Source of the DNA: a virus
Strand: one strand, 5' to 3'
IMG/VR virus record: IMGVR_UViG_3300033233_000841
Location: 1 to 25,145 of that record
Length of the DNA: 25,145 bases
Shown: in pieces, positions 8,687-13,959 of the stretch
Layout of the letters: each line of letters opens with the position of its first letter
Numbering within the stretch: position 1 is the first letter of the stretch
Notes under the pieces: model-generated
Seen by the model: the letters and a program-made list of their open reading frames with translations, nothing else
Databases searched by the model: none
What the model was told of the DNA's origin: nothing
Position numbers and translations under genes: made by a program

Positions 8687-8856
8687 ATCTCTTCCTCATC
8701 TCTCCAACCACAGACTGGACAATACATTCGACAGCTTATGCAAGATTCGCAAGGTGGATGCAAATGACATGAACAGTTCTCAGACTCTTCAAATCTCAAG
8801 ATACCTTCACATCCATCTCTACCACATACTTCACCTTCGTCAAAACATATTGTCAT
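8683..8856 (-). CDS. Small Cys-rich zinc-binding protein, 57 aa
   Basis: A 57-aa protein with ten Cys and two His in clusters: an N-terminal CGRDGC pair, a CSCHLHPPCESC central cluster and a C-terminal CPVCGW. The paired Cys spacing suggests at least two zinc-binding knuckles, and the CxCHxxPPCxxC pattern recurs in small proteins of large phages. I chose the ATG at 8856 because it overlaps the macro domain stop codon (ATGA). An in-frame ATG at 8868 would add four residues and has no better ribosome binding site. No function is assigned; it may bind RNA, DNA or a protein partner. Confidence 0.75.
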   Translation of the reverse strand: MTICFDEGEVCGRDGCEGILRFEESENCSCHLHPPCESCISCRMYCPVCGWRDEEEI

Positions 8857-9320
8857 TTTCTGTCCCATTTTACAAGAGTGTGATTGTAACCCTCTAGTTC
8901 TTCATCGATTATTTTTGAGATAATATTCCAGTCCCCACCAGCAAGACCAGCACCATAAAGAGGGTACCCGATTCTTACGCTGGGTGGAAATGCTTCTTTG
9001 ATTCGCTTGAATACTGAACGTACATGCTCATATTCTGTGCGTACTTGATTCGCTCCACAACCAAACTGACTGTACCCGTTGACAATCCAGAAGTGATATT
9101 TGAGATTGTTACTCTGAACATTACACGTTGAGATTGTACCCATTTTGTTCCTGTCGCCGAAAGCAGTGGTTTTGTCTGCTTCAAACGCCTGCGGGAAGTA
9201 TCGCATAACACCAACAGCAATCCCAGCGCCAAAGTTGTGAAAGCAATTGCATTGGTGAACGATAACATCAAACTGTCCTTCGTTTGCTAATTTAAGTAAG
9301 TCTCCTGTGATAACATTCAT
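8853..9320 (-). CDS. Macro domain protein (ADP-ribose-1''-phosphate phosphatase-like)
   Basis: A 155-aa single macro domain. It starts with the typical ITGDLL strand-loop, then FDVIVHQCNCFHNFGAGIAV, where the Asn and the Gly-Ala-Gly loop form the ADP-ribose pocket. A later GYPLYGAGLAGGDW loop contacts the phosphates. Single-domain phage members of this type act on ADP-ribose-1''-phosphate or related ADP-ribose derivatives and could recycle or erase ADP-ribose marks, but the actual substrate here is unknown. The ATG at 9320 follows a GGAGAGG ribosome binding site; a 9-residue longer frame has none. It overlaps the small zinc finger frame upstream and the Cys-rich gene downstream. Confidence 0.88.
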   Translation of the reverse strand: MNVITGDLLKLANEGQFDVIVHQCNCFHNFGAGIAVGVMRYFPQAFEADKTTAFGDRNKMGTISTCNVQSNNLKYHFWIVNGYSQFGCGANQVRTEYEHVRSVFKRIKEAFPPSVRIGYPLYGAGLAGGDWNIISKIIDEELEGYNHTLVKWDRK

Positions 9321-9479
9321 CCTAAATCCTCTCCACATCGCTTGCATGACATATTCGGTTCATCAGAGCATGAGTTATACCACAACGTCATCATGTCCTC
9401 TCGCTCTACACCAGAAGTTTACCCAACCTTCGCAATCTGTGAACAAGTATTTCCACCACCAGTAGCTAAACCATTTCAT
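9317..9479 (-). pseudogene. Small zinc finger gene split by a frameshift
   Basis: Two overlapping frames look like one protein of about 54 residues. The first (9479 to 9375, 34 aa) begins MKWFSYWWWKYLFTD and ends in RGHDDVVV. The second (9394 to 9317, 25 aa) reads TLWYNSCSDEPNMSCKRCG and ends in EDLG. Joined near 9383, they give a CxxxGHxxVWYN...EPNMxCKRCG pattern, familiar in small phage zinc finger proteins. The break is a net change of one base. Both ends fit the operon: ATGA overlap with the 60-aa gene upstream and with the macro gene downstream. The second frame has its own GAGAGG ribosome binding site, so separate translation is possible. It could be a true mutation, a sequencing error or a programmed shift. 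Confidence 0.55.
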
Positions 9480-9658
9480 AGACATCCCTCTTCACCTCTA
9501 TATTTCAATTTTGCCGGTTTATCCCACTGAGCCCAGTTATACAATTCACTATCAGACATATTTTCTAGCATAGATTTAAACTTCTTTACTCCAGAATCGG
9601 TTGCTGTAGCGGGTAACCAGTTCATCATGATAGTTATATATTTTTCTCTGTCAAACAT
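9476..9658 (-). CDS. Hypothetical protein, 60 aa
   Basis: A 60-aa frame starting MFDREKYITIMMNWLPATA. The ATG overlaps the methyltransferase stop (TAATG), and the stop overlaps the next small frame (ATGA). An in-frame start at 9697 is possible but would lie well inside the methyltransferase gene. The protein is short, soluble and Trp-containing, with a GEEG turn near the end. I do not recognise a family. A TTGACA with 16-base spacing to TATCAT lies in its first codons (9627-9654), a weak promoter candidate. Confidence 0.65.
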   Translation of the reverse strand: MFDREKYITIMMNWLPATATDSGVKKFKSMLENMSDSELYNWAQWDKPAKLKYRGEEGCL

Positions 9659-10779
9659 TAAAATAGACCATCCAATGTGGGTTCTCTGAACTTCCATCTC
9701 TGCTCATCATAATCGCAAGATTTGAAATATTCTTCTTTGACATAGATTCCTACAGTCTCTGGTTTTCTATTCTCACCTTTACCAGGAACTCTCGGTAAGT
9801 CATAAACAAGTTCATCGACTTGCACGAACCCATTCTCTGCGGCTTTCTGCTTCGTCAAATCAAGCAACGGGAATTCTTTTGTTCCATTTTTGATATCTGC
9901 GATGTTGATTCCCCAAACCCCATCGAACTTCAGCATGTGATGAATGTTCTGAATGACGGGTACTAAGAATCCAGCAACCCAACCATCACAGTCGGTATAC
10001 TGCTTGAATGATTGCGCTTCATCATCTGAATATTTCTCTTTGTTGAAATATGGCGGACTTGAGAAGGCGAAATCAAAATAGTTTGCAGCTCCTCGATATT
10101 TCTCAGCCGGGGATTCGATAGGAAATACTTTCTTATCGAAGTCTGGTCGATAAGTCTTGATGATATTCTGATACGCGGGGAAGTTCAACTTATTGACATC
10201 GACACCAACATACATCTTTGCGCTCGATGCTAAGAACCCAGTCATGCGCCCACCCCAGCCCATCGAGTAGTCATACACAGCGCCACCGCGGGCATAACGG
10301 TCATAGAGATACTTGGCGACTTCTGGTCTGAAGTTGCTTACGCACTGGGAACCGTTTACCCATTTGAGAACGCCACGAAGGTCAGCAAGTTTCAAAAGTT
10401 TCTCGCCACGTTCTGTTGCCATCTCTATAGCTAGAGATAATTGCTTGTCATTGTTCCATGAATGTTTTGGTGTGACTTTACCCGGTATCTCGACATCGAA
10501 CATATGAGGAAAGAATACAGAAGCCAGCTTACTGAACGTCCCGCTCATTTGGATGTGATTGTTTGTCTCTATGCAGAATGCATTATAGTTCTTGAGTTTG
10601 CGCCAGATTTTCAAATACGACTCATCGAATTTGTAATATGGGAAACCAAACGAGCGTACTTGTTCGAGAAATTCTTTTGGTAGTTGTCTCGCATAATCCC
10701 CACGTTTTTCTGTTGAATCGTAGTGAGGGGCAACGAGAACAGGTGAATCTATATCTTCTTCAATATCAACGTCTTGCAT
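9658..10779 (-). CDS. DNA adenine/cytosine amino-methyltransferase (SPPY type)
   Basis: A 373-aa SAM-dependent DNA methyltransferase. The SAM-binding motif I is at about residues 170-177 (DYSMGWGG), followed by a Rossmann strand ending in GVDVN (192-196). The catalytic motif IV is SPPY (241-244) within FDFAFSSPPYF, which marks exocyclic amino methylation (N6-adenine or N4-cytosine). The ATG at 10779 has a perfect GGAGG five bases upstream; a TTG at 10800 would start upstream of that site and inside the terminator tail. No restriction endonuclease is adjacent, so it is probably an orphan enzyme that marks phage DNA, for example to avoid restriction. The target sequence cannot be read from the sequence. 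Confidence 0.88.
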   Translation of the reverse strand: MQDVDIEEDIDSPVLVAPHYDSTEKRGDYARQLPKEFLEQVRSFGFPYYKFDESYLKIWRKLKNYNAFCIETNNHIQMSGTFSKLASVFFPHMFDVEIPGKVTPKHSWNNDKQLSLAIEMATERGEKLLKLADLRGVLKWVNGSQCVSNFRPEVAKYLYDRYARGGAVYDYSMGWGGRMTGFLASSAKMYVGVDVNKLNFPAYQNIIKTYRPDFDKKVFPIESPAEKYRGAANYFDFAFSSPPYFNKEKYSDDEAQSFKQYTDCDGWVAGFLVPVIQNIHHMLKFDGVWGINIADIKNGTKEFPLLDLTKQKAAENGFVQVDELVYDLPRVPGKGENRKPETVGIYVKEEYFKSCDYDEQRWKFREPTLDGLF

Positions 10780-10791
10780 TAATTCCTCCGG

Positions 10792-10829
10792 TGAAAACAA
10801 AATAGGCTACCCGGTTAAGGTAGTCTATT
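10792..10829 (-). terminator. Rho-independent terminator upstream of the methyltransferase gene
   Basis: On the minus strand an 11-bp stem (10829-10819 with 10811-10801, one G-T pair) closes a 7-base loop and runs straight into TTGTTTTC. It sits between the 86-aa gene and the methyltransferase gene, so it should end or attenuate transcripts from the 11.3 kb promoter. The methyltransferase ribosome binding site follows within 10 bases of the tail. Confidence 0.65.
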
Positions 10830-10851
10830 CAGGCACAACTATATGATTTGT

Positions 10852-11112
10852 TTAATTCTTTTCGAGCAAGAGCTTGTCTGCTTTTTCAACCATTCGTTCC
10901 ATGCGCTCAACTCTGCGAACAACACACCCACAGAGAACAGGGGCACTTTTACCAAACGCAACATTTGTTCCTGCTGTGCCGCTGCCATGACAATGCCCAC
11001 ATGATGGTTTAGCGAGTTTGAGGACGTCTTCGTCTTTGAAGTCTACGGCTTCGACTTGTGAAAGCTCGTTGGTGCTTGATACTGTTGCTGGGTCAATCAA
11101 ATCATTACTCAT
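10852..11112 (-). CDS. Small DnaJ-type zinc motif protein, 86 aa
   Basis: An 86-aa protein with one CxxCxGxG motif (CGHCHGSGTAG, about residues 38-48), the unit of the DnaJ zinc-binding domain, and a second Cys pair (CGC) near residues 61-63. The N-terminus is acidic and the C-terminus is a charged helix (ERMERMVEKADKLLLE) that could form a coiled coil. The ribosome binding site GGAGGAAG is strong. Its ATG overlaps the upstream 51-aa gene by 8 bases. It probably binds one zinc ion; a chaperone or assembly role is only a guess. Confidence 0.8.
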   Translation of the reverse strand: MSNDLIDPATVSSTNELSQVEAVDFKDEDVLKLAKPSCGHCHGSGTAGTNVAFGKSAPVLCGCVVRRVERMERMVEKADKLLLEKN

Positions 11113-11260
11113 CTTCTTCCTCCGATTTTTTCTTTTCGTTGTCTTTATATGTCTGAGTCTTACATTTCCCGTCGTTATCTAATTCGATATACAAAGAAAA
11201 ACATAGATTCGTTCTGTTGTTGTCACACAATCGATTCGAGCAGTTTATAAAACCAGCCAT
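11105..11260 (-). CDS. Small Cys-containing protein, 51 aa
   Basis: A 51-aa frame starting MAGFINCSNRLCDNNRTNLC, with a fourth Cys at residue 33 and a Lys/Glu-rich tail. GAGGAG lies 7 bases before the ATG. The stop overlaps the next gene's start by 8 bases (ATGAGTAA). The four Cys could hold one zinc ion. It is the first gene after a promoter at 11275-11303. I do not recognise a family. Confidence 0.72.
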   Translation of the reverse strand: MAGFINCSNRLCDNNRTNLCFSLYIELDNDGKCKTQTYKDNEKKKSEEEDE

Positions 11261-11274
11261 ATTTTACTCCTCAC

Positions 11275-11303
11275 ACAGTAGCATTTTATCTATTCATTGT
11301 CAA
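11275..11303 (-). promoter_or_regulatory. Sigma-70-type promoter, extended -10
   Basis: Minus strand TTGACA (11303-11298), 17-base spacer, then TACTGT (11280-11275), with a TGC triplet directly before the -10. The -10 is only a partial match, but the perfect -35, the exact spacing and the TGn support it. It lies across the end of the 90-aa gene and the short gap before the 51-aa gene, so it would drive the 51-aa and 86-aa genes up to the terminator at 10792-10829. Confidence 0.6.
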
Positions 11304-11562
11304 GTGGTTCACGGATTCTTTTGACTTCCGATATCTTGATTATTTTTCTTCCAATAGTTCTTCTTGGGTTACCACAACAAAAAGGGTTTGAGCAAGTGCA
11401 TGGTGTAGCAACTCTCTTTCCAGTTTGTCTTTCTACTGTTCGATGAAGAGGGTCCTTGATTTTTACACCGATAGCTTCCAGATGTTGAAGGTCTGCTTCG
11501 ATAGCTTTTCTGACCTTCAGCTTTCTCTTTATCTCTTCATGTCTACGTTCGGCTCTTTTCAT
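11290..11562 (-). CDS. Small Cys-rich protein with CGNPRR motif, 90 aa
   Basis: A 90-aa basic protein. The first 40 residues are a charged helix (ERRHEEIKRKLKVRKAIE). The middle carries CTCSNPFCCGNPRR, a Cys cluster followed by the GNPRR signature seen in many small, uncharacterised phage and bacterial proteins. I chose the ATG at 11562 because it overlaps the stop of the S4-like gene (ATGA); an ATG at 11595 would overlap that gene by 37 bases and has no ribosome binding site. It probably binds zinc and may bind nucleic acid. Function unknown. Confidence 0.75.
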   Translation of the reverse strand: MKRAERRHEEIKRKLKVRKAIEADLQHLEAIGVKIKDPLHRTVERQTGKRVATPCTCSNPFCCGNPRRTIGRKIIKISEVKRIREPLDNE

Positions 11563-11948
11563 ATTTTGAATATCTGATATTCCTTGTCGCCCCATTGAAT
11601 TATAAAGTTCGAACTTTCTGTTGTAGCGTCTACATCATAAGTCACTTTACCATTTAACAATATACCGTGAGTTCTGATATGATGTCTAGCCTCATGATTC
11701 AGTTTGAAAAAATCGAGCAAACAAAGCACATGAGGAAGATATGTATCCTTTACACCTCTATGGTTTTCATAGATATTTGGATACGGTTGTGATATTGTTT
11801 CAGCCGTATTACCTATAGAATCTTCAACGGTTTCAGCTTCTTTCCAGACGATGGCCGCCGCTGTATCTGGGATAAGTGCTGTGTTTGAAGAAACTTTCTT
11901 CGTTGGTTTCTTTAACGATGTTATCGCTTTGTCAAGTTCGTCTGTCAT
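11559..11948 (-). CDS. Hypothetical protein with S4-like C-terminal region, 129 aa
   Basis: A 129-aa protein. The N-terminal half is Ser/Thr/Pro rich and probably flexible. The C-terminal 55 residues (about 75-129) resemble an S4 RNA-binding fold: a helix FFKLNHEARHHIRTHG, then ILLNGKVTYDVD and a final strand pair IIQWGDKEYQIFKI. This pattern matches the C-terminal S4 domain of tyrosyl-tRNA synthetases. The likeness is by eye only. The gene starts a few bases after the MazG-like gene and overlaps the 90-aa gene by 4 bases. Confidence 0.65.
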   Translation of the reverse strand: MTDELDKAITSLKKPTKKVSSNTALIPDTAAAIVWKEAETVEDSIGNTAETISQPYPNIYENHRGVKDTYLPHVLCLLDFFKLNHEARHHIRTHGILLNGKVTYDVDATTESSNFIIQWGDKEYQIFKI

Positions 11949-11951
11949 CTC

Positions 11952-12359
11952 TTACACCTTCTTCTTTTCATCCTTCACAAAAGTCCCGTTCTGCATCTTA
12001 CCTGTTCGATTCTTTATTTCATCCCATGCTACATCAAGGCAATCTTCGATGGTAGTTCCTGATTGTTTGCACAGAAGAATCAAAGTCACTACGATATCAC
12101 CAACATGGTCTTTGATATCTTCACCTTTTGCTACTGCATCCGCCAGTTCTCCCATTTCAGATACAGACTTCAGCGTTTGGGTCTTTGGGTCTGACTTCGA
12201 AAGAATACCTCTAACATGCCCCCAATGGAGTATGTCTGCTTCTCTATCAGAGAAACGAGAACCCGAATATATTGTTTGAGTAGACTCCAAACGAATCCCA
12301 TGAATAGGACATTTAGCATCTGCTTGTGACATTGGTACACATGTGCATACTTGGTACAT
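11952..12359 (-). CDS. mazG: MazG-like nucleotide pyrophosphohydrolase
   Basis: A 135-aa all-alpha NTP pyrophosphohydrolase of the MazG-like family, which hydrolyses nucleoside triphosphates to monophosphates and can lower alarmone or non-canonical dNTP levels. The metal-binding helices are at about residues 63-95: SEMGELADAV supplies Glu68 and Glu71, and DHVGDIVV supplies Asp84 and Asp88. The NRTGKMQNGTFVK tail is characteristic of phage members. The first 20 residues add a Cys/His cluster (CTC...CPIH) that could bind metal and is not part of the core family. GGAGGAAT lies before the ATG. It follows the ribonucleotide reductase genes, in keeping with dNTP-pool control. Confidence 0.85.
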   Translation of the reverse strand: MYQVCTCVPMSQADAKCPIHGIRLESTQTIYSGSRFSDREADILHWGHVRGILSKSDPKTQTLKSVSEMGELADAVAKGEDIKDHVGDIVVTLILLCKQSGTTIEDCLDVAWDEIKNRTGKMQNGTFVKDEKKKV

Positions 12360-12386
12360 TTTTATTCCTCCGAGAAAATCACCTCT

Positions 12387-12447
12387 ACATTATGGAACCT
12401 TTACAGATAGCTAGCCGGAGAGCTTCCGCTACGTCCGACCATAATGT
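12387..12447 (-). other. Structured leader RNA upstream of the MazG-like gene
   Basis: In the 110-base gap between the reductase 3' fragment and the MazG-like gene, a perfect 9-bp inverted repeat (12387-12395 and 12439-12447) encloses a second stem of 7 bp with one bulge (12412-12419 with 12425-12431). The outer stem closes a 43-base interior. The ribosome binding site lies outside the structure. A TATAAATA motif ends 20 bases upstream, so a late transcript would begin with this structure. It matches no riboswitch or tRNA pattern I know. Confidence 0.45.
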
Positions 12448-12466
12448 GATTCAGGATGATTGTTAT

Positions 12467-12474
12467 TATTTATA
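12467..12474 (-). promoter_or_regulatory. T4-type late promoter motif TATAAATA
   Basis: The minus strand reads TATAAATA, the T4 late promoter -10 consensus, across the stop codon of the reductase 3' fragment. Transcription would begin near 12460 and pass through the structured leader into the MazG-like gene. No gp55-like late sigma factor is visible in this window, and the motif is expected about twice per strand by chance in DNA this AT-rich, so the call is tentative. Confidence 0.35.
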
Positions 12475-12952
12475 TCCCACAAACCCCAGTGGGGCAAGCA
12501 ACATCTTTTGCTACATCTTCTGCTGTCTTTGAACGCTTCGAATACTTATTAACATCCAAAGGCTTCAAAGGACTGTCGCCACGACTACCTTCACGATAGA
12601 ATGTGATACCTTTGAGTTTTGTAATATACTTCAACACAACTTCTGATAGCTCATCGACTTTGTAATGATTAGGTAAATTTACAGTATTGTGTACTGGTAT
12701 ACCATTCGCCATATACGAATGCGAGTCATCATCAATCTCCAAATCAACTGTATGTTTTTTATCGCACATCTCTACCCGAATGATTTTCTTCTCTGTAGGG
12801 ATTAGTAAAGAACGCAGATTTATAACATGAGAGTTAGTAATATCATCATCAAGTTCTATCAAGTCTTTACGAATATCATCTAAAGTGTGAGACTTTCTGT
12901 ATTGTACTGGTATTCTGTCATCAGTCTTTGATATATTTTTTAAGATGTTCAT
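12470..12952 (-). CDS. nrdJ: Split-intein C-half plus C-terminal extein of class II ribonucleotide reductase
   Basis: A 160-aa product with two parts. Residues 1-89 are the C-terminal half of a split intein, ending in the canonical HN junction (GIPVHN); the +1 residue is Thr90. Residues 90-160 are the end of the reductase: TVNLPNHYKVDELSEVVLKY, then GITFYREGSRGD, matching the conserved tail that normally follows AVSK. The last residues, CPTGVC, give a CxxxxC pair likely to reduce the active site. The ATG at 12952 has GGGGG seven bases upstream and overlaps the nuclease gene by 32 bases. Trans-splicing to the product of 13960-17628 would rebuild the enzyme. The C-half is long (89 aa against about 35-45 usual); its first 50 residues have no obvious intein role. 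Confidence 0.9.
   Translation of the reverse strand: MNILKNISKTDDRIPVQYRKSHTLDDIRKDLIELDDDITNSHVINLRSLLIPTEKKIIRVEMCDKKHTVDLEIDDDSHSYMANGIPVHNTVNLPNHYKVDELSEVVLKYITKLKGITFYREGSRGDSPLKPLDVNKYSKRSKTAEDVAKDVACPTGVCGI
12686..12952 (-). mobile_element. Split intein 3, C-terminal half
   Basis: Intein block F is recognisable in HTVDLEIDDDSHSYMANG and block G in IPVHN followed by Thr. The penultimate His and terminal Asn needed for Asn cyclisation are present, so splicing chemistry at this end should be standard. It pairs with the N-half at 13963-14256. The two halves and the nuclease gene between them lie in three different reading frames, so this is a real separation, not a single frameshift. Confidence 0.88.
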
Positions 12953-13955
12953 AAAATGCCCCCATATCTTCTATTTCGTTTTCTGTTACGATTATGATTT
13001 CTTCAGTCAAATATCTTAACTTTTCATTAAAAAATTGCTCATATAAATATTCGGGTTTTACTTCTATTAAATATGTTTTACCCCTCAAGATGAATAGTAT
13101 ATCAGGAACATATGCTCTATCGAAAGTCTCTTTTTCACGTTTATATTTGATGTGATATGGTTCGGTATCTATATAACTCACATCATTTATATTTTCTAAA
13201 AACTCTAAAACTCGTTTTTCCCAAGATGACCTATAATACAGTGGGTGATTATTTTTAAAGGTATCGAAGAACCCACATATACCCCGTATACCCTTTTTTG
13301 TCCCACCGCGCACGATTCGCATAGCAGAAGTTATAGAAACATATGTCGAATACCATTTATTAACATCGGAATCAGAATTCAAACTACATGATATGAATTC
13401 TGGATATTCTTTACATAATATATCTATAATATTATTGTTTCTTAAATTAGACCTTTTCCACTCTATCACATATCTAATCTTTTCCTCCGCAGATTTCAAA
13501 CAATAATTCATTTTCTTTGTGAACCCTGATAGTTTTGAATACTCCGAATCGGGCAATTCTTCAAATATACCCAAATCCCAAGCCTTTCTTTTACCTTTTT
13601 TTATTATAGCGTTCTTATATGATGCGTGTATAGAACCACTTTTTTTAATTCTACCTTCTCTCTGAAGTATGGTAAGTTCCTTCATTTTCTTGCTATCTTT
13701 TACCCACTGAGCAAACTTACTGTCATGACCACATTTTTTTTCAACTGAAATCATCAAAGAATGACATGTATTCCAATTAAAATTCACCAATGGTAATTTA
13801 TGTCTAAAATATAATCCAAAACATCTTTTATCTCTTATGCCTAGCGATTCATAATTCTCTTTAATCATGAGAGAGATTATATCTTCGATATTGTAATCAT
13901 CTACATCTATGATTTTTCTTTTTATCCATCTGTTCACGACCCATTTATATACCAA
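12921..13955 (-). CDS. Free-standing PD-(D/E)xK-type homing endonuclease within the split intein
   Basis: A 344-aa protein encoded between the two halves of the split intein. The C-terminal nuclease region shows SSWE (Glu246), then AYVPD (Asp285), then IEVK (Glu298, Lys300), the spacing of a PD-(D/E)xK site. The YRSSWE and EVKP context resembles the T4 gp4 head-completion nuclease group. The first 230 residues are basic and helical, probably DNA-binding. The start is a TTG at 13955, seven bases after GGAGAG, which is embedded in the last codons of the N-intein frame. Split inteins with an endonuclease gene between the halves are known from environmental phage-like sequences; the role here is presumably homing into intein-free reductase genes. 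Codon use is AT-richer than in the flanking exteins. Confidence 0.82.
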   Translation of the reverse strand: MVYKWVVNRWIKRKIIDVDDYNIEDIISLMIKENYESLGIRDKRCFGLYFRHKLPLVNFNWNTCHSLMISVEKKCGHDSKFAQWVKDSKKMKELTILQREGRIKKSGSIHASYKNAIIKKGKRKAWDLGIFEELPDSEYSKLSGFTKKMNYCLKSAEEKIRYVIEWKRSNLRNNNIIDILCKEYPEFISCSLNSDSDVNKWYSTYVSITSAMRIVRGGTKKGIRGICGFFDTFKNNHPLYYRSSWEKRVLEFLENINDVSYIDTEPYHIKYKREKETFDRAYVPDILFILRGKTYLIEVKPEYLYEQFFNEKLRYLTEEIIIVTENEIEDMGAFYEHLKKYIKD

Positions 13956-13959
13956 GCGA

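Noticed and set aside
9342-9530. A 62-codon plus-strand frame near 9.4 kb
   Set aside because: It has no ribosome binding site and lies opposite the broken zinc finger gene and the small genes that chain together by ATGA overlaps on the minus strand.
9627-9654. TTGACA with TATCAT inside the first codons of the 60-aa gene
   Set aside because: The spacer is 16 bases, there is no TGn, and it sits within coding sequence; the match could be chance.
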